Assembly (NCBI RefSeq): GCF_050269735.1 | Contig: NZ_JBNNIX010000001.1 | Span: 372,001 to 436,000 of the forward strand | Source: Paenisporosarcina sp050269735 | GTDB lineage: Bacteria > Bacillota > Bacilli > Bacillales_A > Planococcaceae | Reading direction: 5' to 3' | DNA: 64,000 nucleotides | Shown: in pieces, positions 43,034-52,063 of the stretch | Numbering within the stretch: position 1 is the first letter of the stretch | Layout of the letters: every line of letters starts with the position of its first letter | Translations under genes and position numbers: made by a program | Notes under the pieces: generated by a model | Told to the model about the DNA's origin: nothing | Database searches by the model: none | The model's input: only the letters and a program-made list of their open reading frames with translations

Positions 43034-43327
43034 TTACTTTGAGAGCCTATTAGCTTCCTCTGAAACCACGAAGGCAAGATCATCGTTTCCGAACATTTGT
43101 AGAATCTCAATGAGTGTACCGGAATCAATGTCCAAATCCATGGGTTCATTGTTCTCAATGGTTGATTTCAACGTTTCATTGGCACCTTGAGAAGGGTATG
43201 CTTTTTGATATAAAGATAATGGGTCAATATCATGGTTTTGACACCATTGTACAAATAATTGAATCATGACTTGCTCGTCTTCTTGATATTTTTGGATGAT
43301 AAATTCAGTCATGGTTTTTTGATCCAT
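43034..43327 (-). CDS. Conserved-looking small protein, unknown
   Basis: A 97-residue acidic soluble protein (MDQKTMTEFIIQKYQEDE start; GTLIEILQMFGNDDLAFVV near the end) with AAAGGAG upstream. Helical; no domain recognised. Stands alone. Confidence 0.7.
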   Translation of the reverse strand: MDQKTMTEFIIQKYQEDEQVMIQLFVQWCQNHDIDPLSLYQKAYPSQGANETLKSTIENNEPMDLDIDSGTLIEILQMFGNDDLAFVVSEEANRLSK

Positions 43328-43474
43328 TATTTCAAATCTCCTTTTAGTACTCTATTAATCTGTGACTACATCTTACCACGTCGTAATGTGACAAACACTT
43401 AAACAGACAATCTGACCAATATCTGCATTACAATTTAATTAAACGCTAGTTTAAATGGAAGCGGGGAGAAACGG

Positions 43475-44164
43475 ATGGAACAACAAATATTAGTAGATTC
43501 ACTTGTACTTGTCCCAAAAATCTTGAATCACCAGCACTTGCAAGACATGATGGAGCTTCAACAACTTGCGAAAAAACAAATGGATTCTACTGATACGCTG
43601 CAACCATTATCGAGAGATGAATTTCAATATATCTTCAGCGGGAATGGGCTTCTAATTGGCTTGTTTGACGGGCAACAACTGGTCGCATTCCGTGCGTTAC
43701 TGGTGCCGTTCATTGATGGTGAACACTTAGGGATGGATGCGGGGCTTTCATTAGAGGCATTAAGTCGTGTCGTCTATCAGGAACTATCAATTGTTCACCC
43801 AGCCTACCGTGGAAAAGGTCTTCAACTTCAAATGGGGGAGATTCTAATGGACAATATCGATCGTTCTCGATTTGATTATGTATGCGCAACGGTCGCCCCG
43901 TTTAATATCCCAAGTCTGAAGGATAAATTCGCCTTAGGTCTCCACATTGTTGCCTTGAAACACAAATATGGTGGCAAGCTTCGCTATGTTTTTTTGAAAA
44001 ATCTCAAGGATGAGAAGGTGGAATATAGCCGCTCACAAGATGAAAAGTTGATTCCAATGACCGACACACTGATGCAGCAAAAACTGTTGAACGAAGCATA
44101 TGTAGGTGTCGGCATGAGTTCGTTGAATGAAGAATGGCACGTGCAGTACCAGCGAGAATTCTAA
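43475..44164 (+). CDS. GNAT family acetyltransferase
   Basis: A 229-residue protein with a GNAT core: ELSIVHPAYRGKGLQLQMGEIL (about residues 107-128), where Y-R-G-K-G-L is the acetyl-CoA loop, followed by YVCATVAPFNIPSL with the motif B Asn. The longer C-terminal tail is unassigned. GGGGAG precedes the ATG. Substrate unknown. Confidence 0.85.
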   Translation: MEQQILVDSLVLVPKILNHQHLQDMMELQQLAKKQMDSTDTLQPLSRDEFQYIFSGNGLLIGLFDGQQLVAFRALLVPFIDGEHLGMDAGLSLEALSRVVYQELSIVHPAYRGKGLQLQMGEILMDNIDRSRFDYVCATVAPFNIPSLKDKFALGLHIVALKHKYGGKLRYVFLKNLKDEKVEYSRSQDEKLIPMTDTLMQQKLLNEAYVGVGMSSLNEEWHVQYQREF

Positions 44165-44178
44165 TCCAATAGAGTAGA

Positions 44179-44206
44179 GAAAAGCACTCCCGGAAGGAAG
44201 TGCTTA
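44179..44206 (-). terminator. Terminator of desR
   Basis: On the minus strand AAGCACTTCC / GGGAGTGCTT is followed by TTCTC; it ends the des-desK-desR region. Confidence 0.65.
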
Positions 44207-44211
44207 AGTGC

Positions 44212-44814
44212 TTACTTAAACCAGCCTTTTTCTTTGAACCTAGATATGGCTTCTATTCGATTGGTTACGTCCAGCTTGTCTAAGATGACGGAAATGTAGT
44301 TTCTGACCGTCCCGGTTGTAATGTATAGCTGACTCGCAATCTCTTTTGTGTTCTTACCGTCTGCGATTAATTCAAGTACTTGATGCTCTCGTTCCGTTAA
44401 AGGATTTTCGTCTCCACTATAGGCAAGATCGATCAGTTCCGGTGCATATACACGACGTCCTTCCATGATGCTGCGTATGGAATTGGCCAGATCTTCGCTT
44501 GGGCTATCTTTCAGGAGATAGCCCATAACATTGGCTTTTCGCGCGCGTTCAAAGTAACCTGCACGGGCAAAGGTAGTAAGAATGATTACTTTGCAGTCAT
44601 GTTCCTTCAGTTCCTCCGCAGCGTCCAAACCCGTTTTAGAGGGCATTTCAATATCCATAATGACCACATCGGGATTTAATTGGTGGACCAAAGATATAAC
44701 TTCTTCTCCATTATGTGCTTTCCCGACAACCTCCATGTCATCCTCCAAATCGAGTAACGAACCAAGAGCTCCCAGTAACATGCGTTGATCTTCAGCAATG
44801 ACAATACGAATCAT
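44212..44814 (-). CDS. desR: Response regulator DesR
   Basis: A 200-residue NarL/FixJ-type regulator: receiver domain with phospho-acceptor Asp in PDVVIMDIEMP (about residue 54), Thr and Lys switch residues (TTFARAGYFE, LLKDSP), and a C-terminal LuxR-type HTH (LTEREHQVLELIADGKNTKEIA from about 138). With DesK next to it and des upstream, it matches the cold-shock membrane-fluidity system in which DesR~P activates des. Overlaps desK by 4 bp (ATGA). Confidence 0.92.
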   Translation of the reverse strand: MIRIVIAEDQRMLLGALGSLLDLEDDMEVVGKAHNGEEVISLVHQLNPDVVIMDIEMPSKTGLDAAEELKEHDCKVIILTTFARAGYFERARKANVMGYLLKDSPSEDLANSIRSIMEGRRVYAPELIDLAYSGDENPLTEREHQVLELIADGKNTKEIASQLYITTGTVRNYISVILDKLDVTNRIEAISRFKEKGWFK

Positions 44815-45947
44815 GAATTTTCCTCCTCAACCGATTGTAAGATGACGTGTGGAATCCGGATATTAAGGGTCGTACCATCATTACCCGAGATCTCAATGCT
44901 TCCGTTGACGAATTCCAAGCGTTCTTTCATGCCACGTAAGCCATTGCCATCTGCGAAATGTGAATCTCCTTCAAATCCAATACCATTATCTTGCACTTGA
45001 AGAAACAATTCTGTTTGCGATTGTTTAATTAAAACGTGACAAAACGAGGCTTGACTGTGTTTAACGACATTGGTAATCGCTTCTTTCAAACACATACCTA
45101 GGACATTTTCAACGAGTAAAGGCGTATCTTTCAGGACTGAATTCCCTTTTACTCGGAAGTCGATTTCTGCTGCCTTCAAGATCTGTTGGACACGTATAAG
45201 TTCATCCACGAGCTTACCTGAACGCATATTTGAAACAAGTTCACGAACTTCTTTTAACGCAATACGAGCCGTGTGATTTATATCAAAAAGTTCATTTTTA
45301 GCACGTTGCGGGTCTTTATCGATCACTTTGCTAGCTAAGTCGCTTTTTAATCCGATTAAAGAAAGCTTTTGGCCCAATGTATCGTGTAAATCCCGTGCAA
45401 TCCGTTGGCGTTCCTGCATAACAAGCAATTGCGAAATGCGTTTATTTGCATTTTCCAGCTGACCTTCGAGTTTTTCCTGTTTATTGCGGTTATACGAATT
45501 GAAAGGCAATAAAATCACACCGATGACGCCAATTAGTATGAATGGGAATTGGGAGGCGAGTAAGTCATATTGAGTGAAGAACCCAATACTGACAGACGCC
45601 ATGGTCGTAACGAGATGGACCACATACATCGTGATGAAACCAGTTTTGTTGCGGATGTTGCCGATAAAAAATGCCAGGAACAACGAAAAATAAAGATAGC
45701 CAAACAAAATAATTAACGTAATACTGATGGCAATTTGAAAGGCAATCCACACATACATCCGCCATCCTTTTGAAATGAACGATTGGCGGTACGTTAAAAA
45801 GAAAGCTAAAACTAATAATAGTCCAAGGAAGCTTTCCGATGGGGAGTATGATTTAAATATATAAAATAACGGCAAAATACAAAAAATAATCCATATGTAA
45901 ATACTGACGTATGGGTTTTTAGGGAAAATTTGATACCAGCTTTGCAT
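44811..45947 (-). CDS. desK: Sensor histidine kinase DesK
   Basis: A 378-residue membrane thermosensor kinase. N-terminal four to five helices (residues 1-155), a DesK-type linker, HisKA_3 dimerisation domain with RQRIARDLHDTLGQKLSLIG (His about residue 190) and an HATPase domain with NVVKHSQA and GNGLRGMKERLEFVNG. In B. subtilis DesK phosphorylates DesR when membranes stiffen in the cold. ATG 45947 is used because GGAGGG lies just before it; the in-frame ATG at 45959 overlaps that site. Confidence 0.92.
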   Translation of the reverse strand: MQSWYQIFPKNPYVSIYIWIIFCILPLFYIFKSYSPSESFLGLLLVLAFFLTYRQSFISKGWRMYVWIAFQIAISITLIILFGYLYFSLFLAFFIGNIRNKTGFITMYVVHLVTTMASVSIGFFTQYDLLASQFPFILIGVIGVILLPFNSYNRNKQEKLEGQLENANKRISQLLVMQERQRIARDLHDTLGQKLSLIGLKSDLASKVIDKDPQRAKNELFDINHTARIALKEVRELVSNMRSGKLVDELIRVQQILKAAEIDFRVKGNSVLKDTPLLVENVLGMCLKEAITNVVKHSQASFCHVLIKQSQTELFLQVQDNGIGFEGDSHFADGNGLRGMKERLEFVNGSIEISGNDGTTLNIRIPHVILQSVEEENS

Positions 45948-45999
45948 AAAACCCTCCATAAATTAGGTGTTTTTGTTTTGAGTTAAGTATAACAGACAG

Positions 46000-46030
46000 A
46001 AAAACCATTCCATATGCGGAATGGTTTTTC
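46000..46030. terminator. Terminator between des and desK
   Basis: A 12-bp perfect stem AAAAACCATTCC / GGAATGGTTTTT (46000-46011, 46018-46029). It would reduce read-through from des into desKR, uncoupling strong des expression from its regulators. Confidence 0.85.
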
Positions 46031-46041
46031 ATCTATACTAT

Positions 46042-47100
46042 TTATTTTTCTTGAATGCTTGAACGTTTTGTTTGTATTTGTTGCATTGTAGAATTCTTCG
46101 TATCATTCAATAAATGTTTGATTTCATTAAAACCTACAAACGTTTTTTTCGTTTCGTCATATAGACGGAAGCGGATCGATTGTAAACTTGTTTTTAACGT
46201 AATCGTCGTTGCCTGGTGAAGTGGTGGTGTTGATTCATGAGCTTGTTCCAACAAGTAGTTAGGTACTCGTGGGCTTAAATGATGCACATGGTGATAACCG
46301 ATGTTACCAGTTAACCATTGTAGAACTTTAGGCAATTTGTAGAACGAACTGCCATCCACTGCTGCTTTAACATAATCCCATTGGTCTTCATCTTCAAAAT
46401 AAGAATCTTCAAATTGATGTTGTACATAGAACAACCAGATCCCAAAAGATCCAGCAACAATCAAGATTGTACCTTGAATGATCGCAAACGCCTGGATACC
46501 CACTAACCAAATCATAAATGCATATAATGCAACGATTGCCACATTAATAAAGTAAGTGTTGTTACGTTCTTTTTTGCGAGCGTCTTTACGGTTAAAACGG
46601 TTTGATACCAAGTACAAGAACAATGGTCCTAAACCGAACATCACTAATGGATTGCGGTATAGACGGTATGCAAAACGACGACCTGGTGATGCTTCAAGAT
46701 ATTCATTAACCGTCATAACCCAGACATCGCCTGTTCCGCGTTTGTCTAAGTTACTGCTAGTTGCATGGTGAATCGAATGATCACGTTTCCATTTTTCATA
46801 AGCGAACAAAGTCAAAATGCCTGTAATGGTTCCCAAGATAGCATTGGCCTTCTTGCTTTTGAAGAAAGAACCGTGTGTACAGTCATGAAAAATGATAAAG
46901 ATTCGAACGATGAATCCTGAAGCAATCACTGCTAGAGCGATTGTTAAGAAAATCGAAACGTCTAAACTCAAATATGCTAAGTACCATAAAATGAAAAATG
47001 GGGGAATCGTATTCACAATTTGCTTGATACTTGCTGACATATCAGACTTCTCAAACGGCGCCACTTGCTTGCGTAACTGCATTGTTTTTTCTTTACTCAT
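46042..47100 (-). CDS. des: Acyl-lipid fatty acid desaturase Des
   Basis: A 352-residue membrane di-iron enzyme introducing a cis double bond into membrane phospholipid acyl chains. Three His boxes are present: HDCTHGSFF (about 73), HSIHHATSS (about 109) and GNIGYHHVHHLSPRVPNY (about 265), with about four to five membrane helices. CCAGGAGG precedes the ATG. First gene of des-desK-desR on the minus strand; a symmetric element lies 86-120 bp upstream. Confidence 0.95.
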   Translation of the reverse strand: MSKEKTMQLRKQVAPFEKSDMSASIKQIVNTIPPFFILWYLAYLSLDVSIFLTIALAVIASGFIVRIFIIFHDCTHGSFFKSKKANAILGTITGILTLFAYEKWKRDHSIHHATSSNLDKRGTGDVWVMTVNEYLEASPGRRFAYRLYRNPLVMFGLGPLFLYLVSNRFNRKDARKKERNNTYFINVAIVALYAFMIWLVGIQAFAIIQGTILIVAGSFGIWLFYVQHQFEDSYFEDEDQWDYVKAAVDGSSFYKLPKVLQWLTGNIGYHHVHHLSPRVPNYLLEQAHESTPPLHQATTITLKTSLQSIRFRLYDETKKTFVGFNEIKHLLNDTKNSTMQQIQTKRSSIQEK

Positions 47101-47185
47101 AGCGTCCTCCTGGAAAAAATGTATTTTAATTTTTCTCTAAAAAACTTGTTACCTTAAGAATAGGGATTAGGAGCAGATAATAAAA

Positions 47186-47222
47186 GTCATAAACGTCAAG
47201 TGAGTGGTATGACAAATATCAT
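47186..47222. promoter_or_regulatory. Candidate DesR operator upstream of des
   Basis: GTCATA (47186-47191) faces TATGAC (47208-47213), and the latter overlaps ATGACAAATATCAT (47209-47222), a dyad with one mismatched pair. The overlapping dyads sit where a DesR site would be expected, and the second resembles the site upstream of degV at 13275. Confidence 0.4.
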
Positions 47223-47370
47223 ATAGGTCGTGATGATTAGAGTAATAGTGATGCATCCATATTTTCTGCGGACATGTGTAAAAATGCATAAGTTAACGAA
47301 TTTTCTATGTAAAATTACCTGTTAAATGCATCAATTTCTCTCGACTAAGCACCTTTCATAAAAGCCGAAA

Positions 47371-47460
47371 GCATTTTGTGCAACCTGGAGTTCGGTTCTG
47401 TCTACCTGGTGGATTAATCTGTCTACCTGGAAGTTCATTCTGTCTACCTGGCATGCACTT
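47371..47460. repeat. Array D: four 21-bp units, core CTGTCTACCTGG
   Basis: CCTGG at 47384, 47405, 47426 and 47447, strictly 21 bp apart. The first unit is GCATTTTGTGCAACCTGG, identical to the complement of the last unit of array B and nearly identical to the first unit of array C. Located between divergent des and the CoA-transferase gene, ending about 65 bp before the latter. Confidence 0.9.
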
Positions 47461-47524
47461 GAATAAGAAAAGAACATTTTTATGCTAAAGTAAGACGAAG
47501 AAGTTTTGACAGGAGTGTTTGATT

Positions 47525-48796
47525 TTGACTAAATTACTGGACGAAAAAAGTGTAATTAACTTAATAGATAAGGAAGCAGACATTATTATACCGATTGCGA
47601 ATGGTGAGCCGATTCGGTTGCTCGATATATTGGAAGAACATGCAAATGAACTAAGTGGTGTGAAGATTCATCAAATGTTGGCTTTGCATCCGCGGAAGTA
47701 TATTCTAGGGGAAATGCCTGATCAGCTTTCGCATGTATCGTACTTTTTAAGTGGTGCTACTCGCAAAACGTATCAGCAAGCCCAAATGGAATTGGTGCCA
47801 AACAATTTTCATGAGGTGCCGAGAATGCTTTCGAAAGTAACGAAGATGTCGATGATTTTTTCGGTAGCTTCTCCTATGGACGAGCATGGTTATTTTTCGC
47901 TTGGGACTCAAGCTGATTATGTAGCGGAGTTTATTGGGGAAGTACCATTCATCTTGGAAGTAAACCGAAATATGCCGCGTACATTTGGACTCAATCAAAT
48001 TCATGTAAGTCAGATTGCCGGATATGTTGAACACGATACGGCATTGGCAGAAGAAGTGGTTCCGGAAATCGGGGAAAAAGATATGCGCATCGCTGAAAAA
48101 GTAGCTGCGGATATTCAGGATGGAGATACCCTTCAAATTGGGATAGGGTCAGTTCCGAATGCGGTTATGAGCTTATTGAAAAATCACCGCAACCTAGGCA
48201 TCCATACGGAAATGCTACCCGATGGGATTGTGGATTTGGTCGAATCAGGTGCGGTTGATGGCACGAAAAAGTTCACGAACAAAGGAAAGATTGTCGCGAC
48301 ATTTGCATATGGAACGCAACGTCTATACGATTTTATCCACAACAATCCATCTGTAGAGTTTTTACCTGTAAGTGTGGTGAATGATCCCCGTGAAATCGCC
48401 AAAGAAGAAAATATCGTATCCATTAATGCTACTACTGAAGTTGATTTATATGGGCAATGTGCTTCAGAAACGGTTGGTGGAAAATACTATTCTTCAAGTG
48501 GAGGTCAAATTGATTTTGCAAGAGGAGTTCGTTTTGCGAATAACGGCAAAGGTTTCATTTGTATGCATTCCACCGCTAAGAACGACACCATTTCGAGGAT
48601 TAAGTTGGATTTAACCCCAGGCTCGGTTGTCACAACTGGAAAAAATGATGTCGACAATGTGGTCACGGAATACGGAATCGCACGATTACATGGACGTTCA
48701 ATCAGTGACCGTGCGAAACAACTAATCAGTATTGCGCATCCGAAATTCAGAGATGAACTGACTGCTCAGGCCATCGAACGAGGCATTATTAACTAA
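47525..48796 (+). CDS. Acetyl-CoA hydrolase/CoA-transferase family protein
   Basis: A 423-residue family I CoA-transferase related to 4-hydroxybutyrate/acetate CoA-transferases. IGIGSVPNAVMSLL near residue 203, HTEMLPDGIVDLVESGAV near 222 and GGQIDFARGVRFANNGKG near 330 are conserved blocks; the catalytic Glu is expected in the HTEM segment region. Acceptor unknown. Two in-frame TTG starts (47519, 47525); the second has 9 nt from AGGAG. Confidence 0.88.
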   Translation: MTKLLDEKSVINLIDKEADIIIPIANGEPIRLLDILEEHANELSGVKIHQMLALHPRKYILGEMPDQLSHVSYFLSGATRKTYQQAQMELVPNNFHEVPRMLSKVTKMSMIFSVASPMDEHGYFSLGTQADYVAEFIGEVPFILEVNRNMPRTFGLNQIHVSQIAGYVEHDTALAEEVVPEIGEKDMRIAEKVAADIQDGDTLQIGIGSVPNAVMSLLKNHRNLGIHTEMLPDGIVDLVESGAVDGTKKFTNKGKIVATFAYGTQRLYDFIHNNPSVEFLPVSVVNDPREIAKEENIVSINATTEVDLYGQCASETVGGKYYSSSGGQIDFARGVRFANNGKGFICMHSTAKNDTISRIKLDLTPGSVVTTGKNDVDNVVTEYGIARLHGRSISDRAKQLISIAHPKFRDELTAQAIERGIIN

Positions 48797-48798
48797 AT

Positions 48799-48857
48799 TC
48801 AAAAAGCGTCAGACCCTTAGAGAGCTACTCGGACCTCTAAGGGACTGGCGTTTTTTT
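48799..48857 (+). terminator. Terminator of the CoA-transferase gene
   Basis: AAAAAGCGTCAG and CCCTTAGAG pair with CTCTAAGGG and CTGGCGTTTTT, a long stem with two mismatches. Confidence 0.88.
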
Positions 48858-49016
48858 GTGAGATAAATACACAATTTTGACGTGCCATAAACCCAGTGTT
48901 GATGTTGTTTTTAGGACCATTATAAACTTTGACTTTAGGTTGCAACTAAGTTTTGATAACTCGCTCTAGTTGTAGAAGAACATCATTGTTGGTGCATCTA
49001 GCTTCATACTCGTAAA

Positions 49017-49112
49017 TGCCACGATGACTCCTGTGGGAATAGCTTGAGCTGCCCCTCCTTTAGGTGGCTGAAGCCAAGCCTACGGAAAGCGAAGGGGCGG
49101 TTCCTGCCAATT
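49017..49112. repeat. Bacillales-type GC-rich intergenic repeat
   Basis: About 95 bp with the recognisable landmarks CGATGACTCCTGTGGGAATA, GGCTGAAGCCAAGCC and TACGGAAAGCGAAGGGG. Elements with GACTCCTGTGGGA...CGGAAAGCG are scattered in many Bacillaceae and Planococcaceae genomes (recalled, not searched). It is much more GC-rich than its surroundings, is untranslated, and can fold. The rest of the 48858-49313 gap has no other element. Confidence 0.6.
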
Positions 49113-49313
49113 TTTTGTGAGTGTCAAATAATCATGGTCTAAAAGGTAAACGGATGGAAAATAATATGTAAGACTGTAATTATTATGCGACATTTGAAGG
49201 AGGTTTTCTAAAAGGATTGTCGAATTCTATATCCTATATAAAACTAAAGATACAGATATTTAATGAAAGAGACCTTTAATGTGGCAAATCATACAGATGG
49301 GAGATTTATCTTT

Positions 49314-49709
49314 ATGAAAAATCAGCTCACCCTTATCGTTGCCGCGAAGTGGCAGCAATATTTGAACGAACGGAAGTATGAGGAATTGCTTAAGCTAACG
49401 GAAGCAAACGTTGAGGTAGTTGATGATAAAGGATCAAATTTCGGCCATAACGCTTTAATGAATTGCATTAATAGGTCGGGTCTTACTTTATTGACATTGA
49501 AAAGTTATGTAAATGAGGAAAAATTGATTTTAAAACATCGAAGAATTTGGAAGAGTGAAGATGGGGAGAATAAAAAAGAAGCACTTGTTTATTCATATAT
49601 CAAGATGAATAACGGCAAAGTTGCTTATATCCAGAGTTTTAATGATTCAGAAGAAGCTGAAGCGGCAAGTGGCATTTCAATTCCAAATGAAACCAAGCTT
49701 ACCTTTTGA
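49314..49709 (+). CDS. NTF2/SnoaL-like protein
   Basis: A 131-residue protein resembling the NTF2-like fold: helix WQQYLNERKYEELLKLTEAN, strand VEVVDDKGSNFGHNALMNCI and later strands (LILKHRRIWKS, KVAYIQSFNDSEEA). Usual start is uncertain; ATG 49314 has GGGAG 10 nt upstream, while ATG 49263 has no RBS. Function unknown. Confidence 0.7.
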   Translation: MKNQLTLIVAAKWQQYLNERKYEELLKLTEANVEVVDDKGSNFGHNALMNCINRSGLTLLTLKSYVNEEKLILKHRRIWKSEDGENKKEALVYSYIKMNNGKVAYIQSFNDSEEAEAASGISIPNETKLTF

Positions 49710-49778
49710 CCGTATACAGAAGTTATACGGTTAATGAGAATGTCAGATAAACGCAACTAATGAAATAGAGGTGAAAGT

Positions 49779-50042
49779 ATGGATAATTTAATAGGGTTAA
49801 TCGCCGTAGTTATGGTATTTTCAATTCCACTTACAGCCATAATTTTGGGGCATCTTCGAGGTAATCAAAAGTTGAGAGCGAAAATGCTGAAAGATGAATT
49901 GGAACTTGAAAAATTGAGAGGTCAAAACTTTATCGCAGAGACAGAGAAAATGCGAATTGAATTAGAGAAGATGACCTTAGATTTCAAGAGAACGGCAGAT
50001 CCTGTTTTGATTGAGCTCCAAACAGAAAAAATACACGTTTAA
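49779..50042 (+). CDS. Small membrane protein with coiled coil
   Basis: An 87-residue protein: one N-terminal helix in the membrane (residues 4-24, IGLIAVVMVFSIPLTAIILG) followed by a charged coiled coil (LRAKMLKDELELEKLRGQ and following). The layout resembles PspB-like envelope proteins, but no homology is claimed. GAGGTG precedes the ATG. Confidence 0.7.
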   Translation: MDNLIGLIAVVMVFSIPLTAIILGHLRGNQKLRAKMLKDELELEKLRGQNFIAETEKMRIELEKMTLDFKRTADPVLIELQTEKIHV

Positions 50043-50046
50043 TCAC

Positions 50047-50088
50047 AAAAAAGTCGCAAGCTGAAAAGAATCAGCTTGCGGCTTTTTA
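50047..50088. terminator. Bidirectional terminator
   Basis: GTCGCAAGCTGA / TCAGCTTGCGGC (50053-50064, 50071-50082) flanked by A- and T-runs. Confidence 0.9.
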
Positions 50089-50092
50089 TTGT

Positions 50093-51472
50093 TTAATAAA
50101 GCTTGCCTTGTTTGTATAAAACAGTTGATAAACGCGTTACTGAGTGAATGTAACAGTTTTGACGAAGTGGGAAAGGGTCGCCAAAATATTGTGGAAGGAT
50201 GATATCCATGGTGTTCTTCATTTTTTCAAGCAGTTGGGTGTGAACTTGTTCTTCTGTATAGAACTGCGTTTCGCGTCCCTGCAACCATTCCAGGTAAGAA
50301 ACAATTACTCCTCCTGCATTCGCTAAAATGTCAGGAATGATGACGACACCTTTTTCGCTTAAATAATCATCAGCTTCTTTAGTGGTTGGTGCATTTGCGC
50401 CTTCAACGATGATGCGAGCTTTAATTTGTTCCTTATTTTGATCTGTCAGCTGATTTTCAAGCGCTGCCAGGAATAATACATCCACGTTCATTGTTAAAAT
50501 TTCTTCCCGAGAACGAATTTCAGCATTCACATTTATTTCATTCAATTGTTCAGGGGTGGTAGGTAAATCCCCGCGATTGGTGGCTGTATAGTTCACGAGT
50601 GCAGGTATATCCAGTCCGTCTGCATTGAATAACGTGACGTTGCGGTCGCTTACCGCTACGACTTTGTTTTGAATATGCTGGCAACGGAATGCTTCTAGAG
50701 CAGTCACTGAACCTACATTTCCGAATCCTTGTACAGCGACATTTAATGGACGGTCAACGTACTCTACCGCAGTCTTGGCAAAAGGATTGGAAGATGCAGC
50801 AAGTGTTTCTTCGTTTGATTTTACATAGTCGTTCAATAAATAACGGAAAGTGAAGTAGACACCTTTACCGGTCGCTTCACGTCTCCCTAAAGATCCGCCG
50901 TTGATAACGCTTTTTCCTGTAAAACTGCCAAGGTATGGTTGACCATGATTTATTTTCTTGTATTCAGCCATCATCCAGTCCATTTCACGCTCTCCTGAGC
51001 CGACATCCGGTGCGGGAATGTCTTTGTCCGGACCTAGGACATTGTTGAAATAGCGGACGTATTTAATGCAAATACGTTGCAGCTCCCGTTCGGTAAAGGC
51101 TTTGGGGTCAATGATAATTCCGCCTTTACCTCCTCCAAAAGGTACGTTGTGCAAAGCATTTTTTAACGTCATCAAAAAGGCTAAGTTAACGACTTCCTCT
51201 TCGTTTACGGACTCGTGAAAACGAATTCCGCCCTTGTATGGACCCAGTGCATCATTATGATGGACGCGATAGGAAGGAATGCGTATAACTTCGCCTGCTT
51301 CCAGCGGGATACGCAAAAATGATTTATGTATTTGATTCGGTGTTGATAGGATTGCGCTAAGTGAAGTGAAAGCGGTTTTTCGCAAGTCCCCTTTTAATTC
51401 AGACAGAAACGTCTCGTTTTCCAATAATGCATTCAAGGATTGTTGAACAATCATTCTTGTTTGTTCTTCCAT
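50093..51472 (-). CDS. Glu/Leu/Phe/Val dehydrogenase (glutamate dehydrogenase)
   Basis: A 459-residue enzyme for reversible deamination of glutamate to 2-oxoglutarate. GPYKGGIRFHESV (about 77), the catalytic Lys in VPFGGGKGGIIIDP (about 109-122), PAPDVGSGEREMDWM (about 153) and GSFTGKSVINGGSLGRREATG are present; the NAD-binding part has VAVQGFGNVG (about 245). The K-G-G-I-R-F start favours glutamate over other amino acids. Links proline, 5-oxoproline and ammonium genes of the window. GGAGGTG precedes the ATG. Confidence 0.93.
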   Translation of the reverse strand: MEEQTRMIVQQSLNALLENETFLSELKGDLRKTAFTSLSAILSTPNQIHKSFLRIPLEAGEVIRIPSYRVHHNDALGPYKGGIRFHESVNEEEVVNLAFLMTLKNALHNVPFGGGKGGIIIDPKAFTERELQRICIKYVRYFNNVLGPDKDIPAPDVGSGEREMDWMMAEYKKINHGQPYLGSFTGKSVINGGSLGRREATGKGVYFTFRYLLNDYVKSNEETLAASSNPFAKTAVEYVDRPLNVAVQGFGNVGSVTALEAFRCQHIQNKVVAVSDRNVTLFNADGLDIPALVNYTATNRGDLPTTPEQLNEINVNAEIRSREEILTMNVDVLFLAALENQLTDQNKEQIKARIIVEGANAPTTKEADDYLSEKGVVIIPDILANAGGVIVSYLEWLQGRETQFYTEEQVHTQLLEKMKNTMDIILPQYFGDPFPLRQNCYIHSVTRLSTVLYKQGKLY

Positions 51473-51539
51473 TTGTGAAGCACCTCCGTATATATTTCGT
51501 CTAGTTTTATTAATACCCTGAGCGATTGTATATAAAACG

Positions 51540-51568
51540 GATAAAACCCATCAGCATGACTGATGGGC
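51540..51568 (-). terminator. Terminator of the 51.7-kb small gene
   Basis: CCCATCAG / CTGATGGG hairpin (51547-51554, 51560-51567) with TTTTAT downstream on the minus strand. Confidence 0.6.
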
Positions 51569-51671
51569 TTCCCCGAAGAAGTGTGAATTTATCGGATAAG
51601 TGGCTGAAAGAATGTCCGGCCACTTTATGGGAATGCTGTTAATAAAATAACGTCTTTGTACTTTCAATCCA

Positions 51672-51932
51672 TTAGTGAAGACGGTTCAGTTTTTCCTTTT
51701 GTTGGTTTAATTGATCCTGAAGGGAACTAATCGGGTCTGATTGCCCTTGATTTTTCAACGCATTTTCAACCGCTCGATCCGCACGCTCAAGCATTTCGTG
51801 AGCTTGGTGGATAAATTGCTCAGATGGGTTCGTTAAAGCTTGTCCTACCGCCATGCTGGCGTTATCGATAGAATTAGTCAATTGACCAATGATTGTATCT
51901 TCTTTCCAACTCATTTGAGTATGATCTTCCAT
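51672..51932 (-). CDS. Small helical protein, DUF2564-like
   Basis: An 86-residue protein with helix-forming segments SIDNASMAVGQALTNPSEQF and AHEMLERADRAVENALKNQG, reminiscent of DUF2564 small cytosolic proteins of spore-formers; the assignment is uncertain. AAGGAGG precedes the ATG. Confidence 0.65.
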   Translation of the reverse strand: MEDHTQMSWKEDTIIGQLTNSIDNASMAVGQALTNPSEQFIHQAHEMLERADRAVENALKNQGQSDPISSLQDQLNQQKEKLNRLH

Positions 51933-52017
51933 TGAATATCCTCCTTAAATTCAACTAATAAATTAATCCATCTTACTATGGCAATATTTGCTCAGATTAT
52001 TCATTAAAGGATAAAGT

Positions 52018-52057
52018 ATAAAAAAACGACGCAGGATGAATGTTCATCCAGCGTCGA
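52018..52057 (-). terminator. Terminator of the ASCH/membrane-protein operon
   Basis: CGACGC-GGATGAA pairs with TTCATCC-GCGTCG (52027-52056, 2-nt loop extended by one mismatch) and has T6 on the minus strand. Confidence 0.85.
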
Positions 52058-52063
52058 CTTGAT

